Assembly: GCA_036971615.1 (NCBI GenBank)
Contig: JAYKKR010000001.1
Span: 1,984,001-2,048,000, forward strand
Length of the DNA: 64,000 nt
Direction of reading: 5' to 3'
Source of the DNA: Amyloporia xantha
Taxonomy: Eukaryota > Basidiomycota > Agaricomycetes > Polyporales > Adustoporiaceae
A program made the position numbers and the translations under genes. The notes under the pieces were generated by a model. The model did no database searches, was not told the DNA's origin, and saw nothing but the letters and a program-made list of their open reading frames with translations. The stretch's first letter is position 1. Each line of letters opens with the position of its first letter. Positions 34,850-46,279 of this stretch are shown here, in pieces.

Positions 34850-35913
34850 CTAGAAGATGTACATCAGCAGAAGGACGACACAAACGCCCACGACACAGCC
34901 GACGATGATCGAGTCGCGCCGCCGCCGAGACTTGATCATCGAGATGAGGCTGTTCATCCCGGGCAGCGAGTCTGCGGGGGAGGGGCGGGTCAGTCGCGTG
35001 CAGCTCGGCGAAAGGAAGACGAACGTGGTGCAGAGTGGACGGAAATGGGAGGAAGCGGGAAGAAGGAAGAGGAAAAGAAAGAGACGAAGACGCACTTAGA
35101 ACACCCGCCATTCGCGTGTTGATCCCCGACAGCGTCATTCTCTGCCTCGAGAATTCCGCACGCGTCTCGTATGCTTGGCTGCATAACAGTGAGTAAAGGT
35201 ATCTGAGTTAGCGTGGGCGCAGACGGGGGTGTAGGGAGACACGTACGCGAGGATGTCGTCTGTCATGCGATGCGAGCTGTCGATGTGTCCGCGCTCGGAG
35301 AGGAGCGCGTCGGCTGCAGAGGACTTGTATGCGCTATGGCACAGAAGGGGGAGAAAGGTTAGTCCCAGTGGGAAGGAAGAGGAAGGAGAGACAAGGATAG
35401 AGGACGTACTCGATGTCGTTCCGTACACCGCTTAGCAGGTTCGCTTGGTCCATTGCAGCTTGGACGTTCGTCTGTGCTCGATCGAGGATGAGCTGGAGTC
35501 ATGTACACAAGACATGCAAGGCGGACCACCCACTTTTGTTCTTCGGAACTCGCGCACGTAGTCCTGATACACCTCCCTATGCCTCTGTATCGCGCGGAGC
35601 ATCGACTGCGAGGGCGGGTTGTCCGTGTCCTCGGACAGGGCGGAAAGCTGGTCGTTTATCTCTTGCAGCTACACGTCCATCGTCCCTTCTGTCGGTCGCC
35701 GTGTGCAGAGTACAATAGGCCAAAGCGCACCTTCTCGAGCAGCTCGTCACATTCAACCTCGAGGTCTTTCCATCGCTCTGCAGACCCGCCCGCCTCGAGG
35801 TCGTCCTGGTGTCGCGCGGCGGAGGATGCGAGGCGCGCATACGAGGTGAGTTTTGTGTCGAAGAGGGACTCGAGGGTGCGAGATTGCCGGTGGAGAGAGT
35901 CGTATGAGGCCAT
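34850..35913 (-). CDS. GOS1: Golgi SNARE Gos1/GOSR1
   Basis: Qb-SNARE acting in intra-Golgi and endosome-to-Golgi membrane fusion. Six exons (35913-35731, 35668-35534, 35492-35410, 35333-35247, 35178-35096, 34971-34850) give 230 residues. The N terminus MASYDSLHRQSRTLESLFD and the Habc region (WKDLEVECDELLEK) match the family. The SNARE motif runs from about SERGHIDSSHRMTDDIL through RAEFSRQRMTLSGINTRM to LPGMNSLISMIKSRRRRD. It is followed by one C-terminal membrane anchor (IIVGCVVGVCVVLLLMYIF), which ends the protein. Length fits the family (about 220-250). The identification is secure. Confidence 0.95.
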
Positions 35914-36562
35914 GGCGTCTCTGACAAGCAGACGTGATTGAATTGGACTTTGCAACACTAGTGCTCTGCGGACTGCAACAGCTGCGCAATGGGGACTGCG
36001 TACACTACACGTGGTCTCTCTGGAACGTCATTGCGTTTCGGAGGTTACCGAAACGGGCTACTCATTCTCCTTGTCCACTTGCGATGGCTGGCTGCAATGG
36101 TATCTGAGCCGCTCGATGACGACATGTTCTACTGACGAGTGTATCTCGAATGCTACGAGTCTCGCGCTGCTGGAGTTGTTAGCGTCTGAGGTGGTTTCTG
36201 AAATGGTGGTATGGTGGCTACACTTAGCCCGGATCTTTGCAATCGCCACGGTGCGGGGCACGCAGCGTGTGTTCCGTCCCACAATGGAAGGCCAAGAGCG
36301 CAGTCTGTGCGGAAGCATCTCGGCGCGAATGCCACGCAGACGTCAAAGGCGACTTCACTCGCTCGAATGCTCCACCTAACCGCCTCTACCAACAGAGCCT
36401 AGAGGCGTGACGCGTGCGACGTCATTTAGTCCCGGCCCCTCCTGCGCTCCTATAAGATCCCTTGCAATCGCGTCTGGCCTCCTCACAACTCACGACCTCT
36501 GTTCTCAATATCACATCCTCCAATCTTCATCACCACTTACCTTCTCAAAACAAACAATCATC
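35914..36562. promoter_or_regulatory. divergent upstream region with a TATA box at 36451
   Basis: Lies between the Gos1 start (-) and the small-protein start (+). TATAAG at 36451-36456 stands about 110 bp before the small-protein ATG, and a pyrimidine-rich leader follows, a common fungal strong-promoter layout. No gene recognised. Confidence 0.5.
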
Positions 36563-36900
36563 ATGGTTCGTTTCCTCTTCAAACAAACCCTTTGACATTC
36601 ATTTCTTACCATATTTTTGACTTCCAGGGTACCATTGTGTCTGCCATCGCTGGAGCCATCGAGGCCGTCGTCTCTGGCATTGCCAGTGTGATTATGATCA
36701 TCGTCAGCGTTATCGCAACGGTACGTTCGACATTCTTCTCTCACCAGAATGGCTCCTGACTTGCTCTCACCCAGATCATCGTCACCATCTTCGACGTCAT
36801 CTTCGACATCATCTGCTGCAACTGGTTCGGAGGCCGTTCACCGCGCACGGGAACGCACTCGTTCAGATGGGGTAGGGGAGGGGGCGGGGCAGGATACTGA
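36563..36900 (+). CDS. 73-residue hydrophobic protein whose first exon is only the start codon
   Basis: Exons 36563-36565 (ATG alone), 36628-36720 and 36775-36900. The first half is one or two hydrophobic helices of Ile/Val/Ala (GTIVSAIAGAIEAVVSGIA, IMIIVSVIATIIVTIFDVI), then DIICCNWFGG and a basic Gly-rich tail (FRWGRGGGGAGY). Small proteins of this style are common in Agaricomycetes and, to my knowledge, uncharacterised; membrane association is likely. The three exons join in one frame, splice sites are GT-AG, and a TATA box lies upstream. No single open frame shows the gene, so it is easily missed. Confidence 0.8.
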
Positions 36901-38313
36901 GCTGTTTCCGACGCCCTCTCTCGAGCGACGATACGATTGGATGATGATTCATGATCGATGCACGACTATACCCTGCCGCATACCATAGCACGCTGTAATG
37001 ATACCTTCGCTGAGGTTGTTAGACCTATCCGCTTTGTATGTAATTGTCAACGCAACTTCTCAGACACGGATATTTGTTGTGATTGCCTGTTACATATGTC
37101 GGGAAAACAGCCGATTTGAGCAAAACTGAATTTGCGTTGAAACTTGCACGCATTCATGATCAGTGTCTCGTAATCATATTGCCGCATGCATGCTGTGTTG
37201 GTAAGCTTAATTATTTAACGCACTTCCTCGAGCGCCTGCAGCTGCACACATCTACACACTTGCTTCGGACTTCCACATTGAATGATCTCAAGATCCTCAT
37301 ATTTGTGCAAGCAAGTACTATAGTATCGCTGCCTCGGCGGTCTGTTTCTTGACTAGCAGTCTTCGACACTACGCTGTCTGTCTCGTCGGGCACAAAAGTT
37401 GTGGCCGTCTTCCATACCTGGCCAAGCGTATGCCGTATGCATGCATATCTGACACCGTCGAATTCCGACACGCGATGGCAGTGGCTCTTCCCTGCGTACA
37501 TCTATCAGTCGAAGGCGCATTGAACCGCGACAGAATCTTATCATACTCAGGCTGCCGTCTCAGGCCTGATTTTACTTAAATAGAGCACGACAGGTGGTTG
37601 GTGCCAACTTGGTGGTACGTCCGAGGAGCTATCCTGGCCCGAACGCGCCGCAGGCTCGTTCGGCTTCTCCGCCAGTTTACTCGGGTGCACGAATGCAGAT
37701 GGGACACGGTGATTCGCACAGTGGCCATATCACCGACCTCCAGCCGGTACTGTCCACACGTCGTTTTGCAGCCAGCGCGAATCAGTGGTAGGAGTTCTCG
37801 TCCACCACGGAGGTGATAACCATCACTATGCCGTCTTGTGTGTTTCCCCTTCAGTCTGTGAGCTTACATTCTGCATCTCGTCGACGTGCAGTCGCATCTT
37901 GACGAACATCGATCTGCGCGTTCGTTCTGGACCCTAGTAGGCTATTTACCGCATGCTGTGCTCCTGGCTGATTCTCGGTCTGTTGGCAGAGACCGGGACC
38001 GCCGCCATTGGCAGAGGAAGCCTACTTCCAGGTATCAGCATTCGATGCTGTCTGAGTGGTCTGACATGGCTAGGGATCAACCCTCTTTGTCCGTCGTCAG
38101 GGAGTGCTCGGCTTTGCGCGGGGGATATGAAGCGACGAAGAGGAGACTCCCCAAGTCTAGTTCATCCCCCTGTCTATTACCACCCACGCTCTTTGTCTTC
38201 CGGCCAGGCGCGGTGACTGCCAGCCACTCGTTTTTTGAACTGGTATGTCTCTCTTCGACGAAGTCCTGTTTCTGGTAGTGATTATGCGTTAAACAGTCAT
38301 TTCTGGATCCAGT
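36901..38313. other. 1.4-kb intergenic region, possibly including 5' exons of the next gene
   Basis: A frame starting at 37953 begins like a signal peptide (MLCSWLILGLLAETGTAA) and could be the first exon of the single-pass membrane protein gene at 38314, but I could not link it with confident splice sites. No RNA gene or repeat seen. Confidence 0.35.
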
Positions 38314-39606
38314 ATGAAGTCACCCGCGTCAGATACCCGCAGATATGCCCCACGAATGTTGAGGGAGAGGGATTCTGAATCAGACGCCCCGTTAATCGAC
38401 TCACCCGCGTTTTCCGTGTTGTGGTCGTCGCTAACAGAACACACAATTTTCTGGAGCACAGAATTTGTCGCCCCGTCTGCGGGGACATCCTCACATCCCA
38501 TCACAAATGCTACGACCATCAGTACGAGTGATGCGCATAACATGAGCTCCAGCTCTATCTCGTCGTCCTCCACTACTATCTGGCCGGAGCCTCCCCGTTC
38601 CGCATTCCTTTCCTCGTTCTCCGCCTTTGCAGAGTCTACCACATGGATGAGTACGGACATGATAGCATGCATCTCCAGCGCAAGCTTCAATCTACTCATT
38701 CACGTCTTCCCCACAGGTTCGAATGCAATGCAGACCTCTTTTCCTGTGTCTACCACATGGATGAGTACGGACATGATAGCATCTATCTCCAGCTCGAGCT
38801 TCTATCCACTCATTCACGTCTCCCCCACAGGTTCGAATGCAACGCAGACCTTTTTTCCTGTGTCTGCGAGTCCGACCAGCCACAATATCAGCTCCAGCGC
38901 CCACTCTCCTTCAAACTCTCCTTCCGTCTCTGTGACATCAGTCACCTCTAGCCACTACTCCCCTTCGACGCCTCCGGCTGTGACTTCTGCCTCGAAGGAG
39001 CTTCTGCCGACGCGAGGTTCCCCAGTCGTGATCATCGCCTGCAGCGCTGTCGGTGGCGTCCTCTCGTTGTGCCTCATCGTGTTTCTCCTCCTTCGGAACT
39101 ACCGGAAACGGCGCTACGCGCGATTACTGCCGAAGCCCTCATCGAGCAGCTTGCTGGCCGAAGGTTTGTACTCTGTGTCAGGATCACTGCGAGGGCTCAT
39201 GCATGTATGTTTTTGTGTCCTCCAGACAGCCGCAGCTCGCGCCGCCTAACAAGGCTGTCGGAATTCATCGCAAACGCCCTCCGGACGAGCTCGCAGCAGG
39301 CTCATTACTGCGACGAGGCCGAGGGAGAACCCGTGGAGAGGAAGAGCCTGGATTCAGGTGGGCTGTATGTGCTCGTCTTCTCTCTGGCCCCCGTTGACCG
39401 TATTGTCACTTTTGCAAGACGCGATGACGGATGCAACAGCCGTGGATCCCCTGGTAACTCCATCCCGGCCGGTCTCAGAGCAGTTCTCTGTCATCTGGAT
39501 TCGTGCTGTAGATGCAGGCGTCGCGTTCAGGCGCAGCGGCGGTGTGCCGGAAATCCTGCCCCCTGCGTACCAGGATGCCTGGAACAGGCGGCGATCTCGA
39601 ATTTGA
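38314..39606 (+). CDS. Ser/Thr-rich single-pass membrane protein with internal 38-residue duplication
   Basis: Exons 38314-39163, 39226-39357 and 39419-39606 give 389 residues. A Ser/Thr-rich outer part is followed by one membrane helix (VVIIACSAVGGVLSLCLIVFLL), a stop-transfer RNYRKRR and a cytoplasmic tail ending PEILPPAYQDAWNRRRSRI; a PPAY motif of this kind can bind WW domains. A signal peptide is missing from this model, so the 5' end is probably incomplete; exon 1 can extend to an acceptor at about 38295. Proteins of this layout are widespread in mushrooms and mostly uncharacterised; a sensor or wall-anchoring role is only a guess. Confidence 0.68.
38635..38862 (+). repeat. tandem duplication of 114 bp (38 codons)
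   Basis: Units 38635-38748 and 38749-38862 begin TCTACCACATGGATGAGTAC in both and encode STTWMSTDMIA...FPV twice. They differ at roughly a tenth of positions, so the copy is fairly recent and in frame. Confidence 0.9.
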
Positions 39607-41509
39607 CCCGTTGCAGAACACTGACGTTCCCCCGGGCGATCTGATTGTGGCATTGTGGCGGGCGCAAGCCGGCGGCCTGGTATGGATATTGTCCGGACTT
39701 GGATGTGTCGGCTAGGAGACGGTATGGACTCCATTTGTTGTATTATTTTGATGTGTAGAGTAAGTCACTGTCACGGCGGTAGCAATAGGGCCAGTGGCAC
39801 GCTTGTGGTTCTGTAATACTTTTAAAGATGGAGGAACGCACGTCATGGTATAGGGTTGGGGAGGCAGGGCAGCGTGCCAGTGAACTTTTACAGCTACATA
39901 TATAGATGCATTTGTGATGCATGACTATGCCATACGGTAGTGTCCCATACCCCCTTCAAGATTAACGATACCTTTGCCTTATCAGTCCGTATCGGCTCGT
40001 GCAATTGTTGAGTCCGCATTCAGCTTCTTCGAGAGGTGGAGATTAAATGTAATTCGGCAACTTTTGCGACGCGGCGAGATGTTTAATGCTGTCTCCACAT
40101 CGTTCTGACCAATGTCCAGAATATAGTATCCGTACAAAATGGGCAGCTCAATTTCGTCGAGCGTAGTACTAATTCATGTAAATTGATCGCGGGAGTGGTT
40201 GCAAATATTAGGATCCGCGGGGTGTTTAGTGAAACTTTGTGAGGCGCTTATGATTTGTCTCGGGATCCGATCTTACACATGTACAGCTGCCACTGCTCGA
40301 AGGCTGGGTGATGGCTTGAGCTCGGTTTCTTTTTGTCTCTTACTCTTAAAAATTCTTCTAAGTCTCGAAATGGGTCTCATCTATGCCTAAAGCTTATGTC
40401 GCAGATGGTGCATGACTGACATCACAGCGCAGAATTGCTGACAATTTCTTGTCTCCCGTAGGCAGACTCTAAGATTGTGACCTTATAGGGGGAGGGAGGA
40501 CGGTCACAATATAGGTCTGCTTCAAAACGCGCCTATGAGACCGTAAGACGCCATTTCGTTCGTGTTCGCCCTTGCCGAGAGGATGCCGGTCAATGCCGGT
40601 GAAATGCCGAGGGTGTTATCCGGATCTCATCGGCCAATCCGCTGCCTTGGGTCGGAAGCTGGCTGCAGGCTGCAGGTCTTCCAAAGCTCTCTTGTCGGTG
40701 AGATTGCGACGACATCCGAAAATCTCAGCGCATTGCATATTAGTGCGTTTCATCGATAGCCAGGCAAGTGGGAGAGCAGACTCTAGCAGTTTATAATCTT
40801 CAAGTTGCAATGAAGTGTGTACCCGCTCTGGCCTTGTGGGCTTGAAAAACAAAAACCAAGATAGAGCTCTCTCTGTGATTCCACAAGAAGAACACAATGG
40901 ACAAGGTATACATTGATAAAATCTGCCTACGAGGGGTGCGTAGGCCAGCGACGCGACACGGCGCGTCGCGTCCAGGCAGATATACAGGCGCGTTTCGGAG
41001 ATCAATTTGCTTACATAAGTCCGAAATCGCGTCTTACTGTCGGACCCATGGAATTTGAAGCAGACTAGACAATTTCTAACCTCCCGATTGGTGCGAATTC
41101 CCGTCTGCGCTGTGCCGCAGCACCTAGGCCCGCACAATCTGAACAACACAGATTTCGCCATGAGACCAAGTTTACAGGTGACCGAGGATCACAGATACGG
41201 GGTGAGTACATGGGAGCTGGAAGAGATCTAGATCGTTACTGGCACGACGTCGACATAGAATACAAGTCAGAACTGCCAGTGCGACGAGTATGCCGCACGC
41301 TCGATATTTTCCCTTAGACTCTCGCCAATATTCCTGAGCGTTACATTCCTATCTCGTATTTTTCGCTGTGTACCAGTAGCTTTACGGACCAGCCTCTACT
41401 GTGGCAGGTCACTCATGAGAAGACCAAACTACTGTCGGGGGTCACCTAAGCGCCGCCGGTTTGAATTTAGGTCGAGATTCACTTCGATGTCATCTAGAAT
41501 CTGCCACTT
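39607..41509. other. 1.9-kb intergenic region
   Basis: Between the membrane-protein 3' end and the D-amino-acid oxidase 3' end. A 181-codon minus-strand frame (40616-41161) has no recognisable family, odd composition (many Cys and Arg) and no supporting splice structure. Nothing else identified. Confidence 0.35.
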
Positions 41510-43021
41510 TTATACGTTCAATTTGCTCTCTATGAGCTTAACTACCTCCTCAGCAGCTCCCCATGAATTTTGGTATCCCGCAGGTCTATCGAATAGGGTC
41601 ATCAGCCAAGGTGGAAGGAGCTTATCGCCTGGGCCTAAGGTCTGACACTCACCCGAATCCATACGCATGTACGACAGGTATGTGTGCTGATTCCCCTTTC
41701 ATCGTAGCTGAAGCAGGCAAAAGCTCCGCTTGAGTCTCCAAATCGATCCATTCAATCTCCACACGTGGACCACCTTTACGTGCGGGTCGCAATCCAACGT
41801 TGTGACTGAGAATACGCGTCTCTTTGTGTCCTAATTCAGGAATCAATGCAGCGCAGCGAGCCAGGATTCCCCGCGCCGTATCCATGTCAAGGGAGACGTC
41901 CCAGTTATCTGGCTGGAATGTTCCTCCGAGAAGAACATGCCCTGCGGGCGACGGACGCGGGATTATGTAGGTTGCCTCGCCGTTAGACGACGCGCTACCT
42001 GCAGCAAGCGAAGACGTCATCTCCTATCCCACAGAAGCTGCAGAGATAAGACGAGCCTAAAGGGAAGGATACAAACTCCTTGACAGATGGTGCGTGGACT
42101 ATGATGGTCTGGCCTCGAATTGGGAAGACATTTGTGTCCTCTACGCCGATCAACGATCTGGCGCCTGTAAGTTATGTTAGGCACTGACGCATTGAAAACA
42201 CATGTAGTACATTCTTACCCAAAGCGGTGGCGTTTACGAGGACGCCATTCGGGCCCACGAGCGCAGCAGCCTCACTTAAACTCTGCACTCGTCTGCGAAT
42301 GAAGTGTACTCCACGTGCACGTAGCTCATACTTGAGCCAAGGCAAGTACACTTCAGGGTTGACAGAAACAGTCGTGAAGCATACCCCACCTTGCGCGCCT
42401 GAAGGTACTTCTTCCGGCCCCATAACACGGAACTGAATGAAGCATGGAAGGCACGTTGGCAAGATAAGGTGATGATCGGGAACACACTACTGACGTCTCT
42501 GACGAGATCCTTATACCAAAGCTCATGCAAATTGTTGCTGGTCTGATAATAAACACGGGATGGTAATGCCTAACCACATCACGTGTGAATGAATGGAGAC
42601 GGCATGCTTTCATGGAAACTCACCATCACCATTCCGGTTGGTATCATGCTCCATAGCTTATTGCTATGTCAATGAGCACTTATGACTACCCTGCATACAT
42701 GACATCACTCACAAAGTCACTGTCTCCCGCTTGTGCGTCTTTTCGTCAAATCCGCCGATAGGAGACCAGTTTGCCCCCTAGACGTTTTAACGATACGATC
42801 AATACGAGCTTTTCACAGACGTAACGTATAAGATAACGTACTGCCCAAGGGCTTGCGAAAGCCTGCGAGTCAAGGTCCTCCGGCATGTCACGGGCGATAA
42901 TGCTGATTTTGTACGCATGATGTGGGCTTGTACTCAAGACATGAGCAATGGTGAGTCCGATCACGCCGGCGCCCAGGATAACAATTTCCTTGAGATCAGA
43001 GGTCTTGCTTTCTCCAGACAT
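41510..43021 (-). CDS. D-amino-acid oxidase
   Basis: FAD flavoenzyme that oxidises D-amino acids to 2-oxo acids, ammonia and hydrogen peroxide, usually in peroxisomes. Eight exons (43021-42842, 42777-42713, 42663-42624, 42569-42495, 42432-42219, 42164-42073, 42023-41653, 41585-41510) give 370 residues. The FAD fold starts with [19 protein letters not shown]. Then come [79 protein letters not shown] and the C-terminal signature [20 protein letters not shown]. The C terminus is ESKLNV: the peroxisomal tripeptide SKL is present but two residues follow it. The gene is divergent from an orphan gene at 44.0 kb. Confidence 0.94.
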
Positions 43022-44016
43022 GCTGGAGGGAGTGGCTATTCTGGAGACTATGACAATGTCGTGTTCAACTTCAAGGATAAGAGCGGGGCCTTCAGATATT
43101 GCTCAGATGACTCGCGAAGCTTATTCCCCTAACCTCATATTAGGGTTCCGGCCATCACGTGTGTCGAGGAGCGGACCCGCATTCTTCCACCGCAAGGTTC
43201 TCGCCCCTCGCCCCTCGCCCCTTCCTGCGCTAGACATGCTGCTGCTGCACTGCAAGACTGCAACACCTACGAGAATACTGTCTCTATTCCTCTTTTGTGC
43301 TTGCCGTTACTGCCTTGAACAGTCGAGCTGTCGGTGTTGATCATGGGCACGCCGATGAAGGCTCCTCAGCACCTATGTTACGACCAGTCTCTTGGTATAG
43401 AAGATCTACTACAAACTGTCCGCAGTTCTGCACAGCGCAGATCTGAATACTGTTTTCGGATATGGCTCCAGTACTGTCAACAACGTCGACGTGCAGCCGC
43501 ATGAGGCTCACCACGTCCCCTCTCTCGCGCGATATCGCATCGGAGCCATAGCGGTTCAGTACCGGAAAGCTATTGACTTTTCACCCCTCTTCTGATATTT
43601 GGAAGGTTCAAAACGTGTTTTATGTGAGGCTGACAGCATCCCGTGTATCCTACGCTGTCTGTCTGTGCACAGGTCTTCGACCAGGCTTAATCCTTGTCTT
43701 CGGTCCGAGATAGCCTAACTTGTCTCTTGATACGCTGTCACAGCGGCCCTTTTCCTCGTTCTCAGCATATGCGTCCTATCTCTCATTCAATACATTACGA
43801 ACGGGCCGTACTGCGGACGATATAGGCATAGGGCACTTTGTCTGTGCTCTGTTTCGCGCTTCTGGTGGCTTTGCAACGTGCTATACGCACGGGCAGTGTC
43901 TGCCCCTACAATATGAGCAGTGCATGTACAGCTTTCTTCTCCTTCAACCGCCTACTACTCTACCAGTGCTCGCACTTCATACCCATTCGCTACTGGGTAC
44001 AGACAGTCGTTCTGTG
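43022..44016. other. divergent intergenic region
   Basis: About 1 kb between the D-amino-acid oxidase start (-) and the orphan gene start (+). An open frame runs from 43720 into the orphan gene, so that gene could begin further upstream with a non-ATG or spliced start. CTCGCCCCTCGCCCCTCGCC is a short tandem repeat at about 43200. Confidence 0.4.
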
Positions 44017-44699
44017 ATGGCTCCTGAAGTCAAGTTCACATCCTTCGGCATTCCCTACGTTGTTGAGTTCAGTAACATTGCTTTCCGGACGGGGTCCCGA
44101 TCCGGCTCGCCTTCGCTCAGTCTAAATCCCTCGTATGGAACATACGGGAGCACGAGCACATTGCTCGCCACTGTAGGAACTGCTTCCTCAGAGACCCTGC
44201 ATTGCACGGACGAGGGAATCGCAGACGGGGAAGGCTTGTATATCCAATTCGCATCGCACAGATTCCGCCCGCCGCACAAGCTATCTAACAGCCGTCTGTT
44301 GCGCTTGAAGCACCGCATCGCGAAAGCTGTACTCGCGGCTGGGATGGACTCTTCGCCATCTACGGAGAAGGACGACCCGATCATGGTCCCTACCCTCTCG
44401 CGGGTCTCCTATGGCAGTATACAATCGACCGATCCGCTCCCTGGAGACGAGACGGGCTCTCTCTTCAGGGGAACCTATGGACAAGTCATGTCGGCGCTTC
44501 AGTCCGTCGGTCTGATTACAACACCATGCAAAGAGTCCGGTGTTGACGAAGGTACGTCCTGTAGATCCATCTGCTTTGGACGGATTTACATTGATGTTGC
44601 TTTACTCCGCCAACAGCTACTCGGCTGGGAGCCCTCTTCGTCGCCAATCATGCAGATGATGGTACTGTGGAATTCAACAAGCTGACGCTGTGGGCTTGA
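44017..44699 (+). CDS. orphan 205-residue protein
   Basis: Exons 44017-44551 and 44617-44699. The splice joins ...GVDEA to TRLGALFVANHADDGTVEFN and ends KLTLWA. Start MAPEVKFTSFGIPYVVEFS. The middle is Ser/Gly/Tyr-rich (SLNPSYGTYGSTSTL) with a basic amphipathic stretch (SNSRLLRLKHRIAKAVLAAG). No signal peptide, membrane helix or known domain is visible. The long frame, a clean GT-AG intron that restores it, and a sensible C terminus argue that it is real. Function unknown. Confidence 0.6.
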
Positions 44700-46279
44700 T
44701 TGACTTGCCTAGTGAGTGCAGATATTGTGACATGTCACTCGTGCCCATGCTCATCATAACAAAGGCGTCGACGAGAGGAGCCCGGCGAATGAATTGGCCT
44801 AATTTATCACTATTGAAAGGACTATCTAAGGATGCCGAGCTTGACCCATAGCAAATTCCATCATGGATGCTTCCTACGTTGTTACGCCATGCTTACTTCA
44901 CGGCCAACGTGACGAATTGGAAACATCGACGATTGCAAGCTATTGCGTATGGTATTGGTGTATGCGTATGCCACTGCTGGTCGGGAGGTTGTGTTTGATA
45001 CATAGAGTGGAGTTGCAAGGTCAATATAATTAGCACCATTGTATATAAATCTGTTGCTTATTTACTGTAAGCGTTATTACCGGCCAAACGGCACGGGGTA
45101 CTGTAACATGCACACAGCATTTAGCTCCAATATTACGTTCAGCGGATCGCACTTTGATAGATTCTGTCACCTAGTAGTTATCGCGGATATCTATAGAACG
45201 GTCAGTGTTTCAATTCGAGCTTAGACTGGACCGGTCGTCATCTTCATTGAATTCAACTGATGTTATCAGGTTGGTACTTAGATGCAGATTGTCGACACGT
45301 CCCTCCTGACGAGAGCCTGCTAATTTCCGGATCGATTCTCACACAACAGCTCACTCAGCTGTGATGGCATCAGAGCTCGAAGGCTAAAGGTATTGCTTAA
45401 GAAATACTTTCGAAATCAGTCAGAACGGTTCCGGGACCCAGTTATTCCCGGCAGGCATTTCTAGCCGGTTCACTGAACGTGATTCTGACTATATCGTGTG
45501 TTGGCAGAGTAAGAACACTGCGCACGCGCAAGTCGAAAATGGCAGCATCCAAACGTAGTGAGATGAATTCTCATATTGGATTTACAGGGACGCGATGGCA
45601 ACCTATGGCAACACCGTCACGCCTGCACTTTAAGCTGTATCCGCCAAATCGAAACGATGAGTATTTCGACGTAGCAAGTTGCCATGGACATGGGCAAGAA
45701 CCACAAGGCGAGAATGCTTTTGCAATGGTAGGCTCCACTCCAATTTCACCGAAGGCTAAAATTCTAGAACACCAATGGTCGCTTAGCATCGTTCTGTGGC
45801 GCGCGCAACCAAGGTGGTGTTCTGTAAACTTCAATTCCTTTGGAGCATTTTGATTTCTCATGCGCATAGCACTTAGCTACCGACTTATATTGCATCTACT
45901 GTGCACGTTATAACGGTTCCTGCGTTGGTTGTGGTGGGTGGACCAACGAGTAATGGCTCTGGCCGTCGGCCGAAAATGAAATCTTCCCGATGATCTCAGA
46001 GGGCGGATCAGCCAAAACACTCTGCCGCCAAAACAGTCGAAATGCGTCTGCTCTGCCCGAATCCATGGAGGCTGGGGCAAGCGGGCCAGGTACAGATCTG
46101 TCATAGGTTCGGCCACGATACGCATAATTCAGGCCGGCGTCTCGAACGCTTATGAGATTTTCCACCCAGTTTTCGCCCATCGAGCTACCTATGAGATATA
46201 GCTACCACCTTAGAGACCTTCCATGACTTAGAAAGTGTCCCCCGCCGCTAATAGTGCTTTCCAGTTCGTGGAGTCATCG
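44700..46279. other. 1.6-kb intergenic region
   Basis: A 124-codon plus frame (45479-45853) and a 90-codon minus frame (45908-46180, starting MGENWVENLISV) have no recognised family. The latter reads rather like protein and could be a gene fragment. No RNA gene or repeat seen. Confidence 0.35.

Noticed and set aside
40453..40515. possible repeat shared with about 59733-59800
   Set aside because: Only short matching words (AGGCAGACT and a GAGGGAGG stretch); too weak by eye to call a repeat family.
40616..41161. 181-codon minus-strand frame
   Set aside because: No recognisable family, odd Cys/Arg composition and no splice-consistent neighbours; most likely chance.
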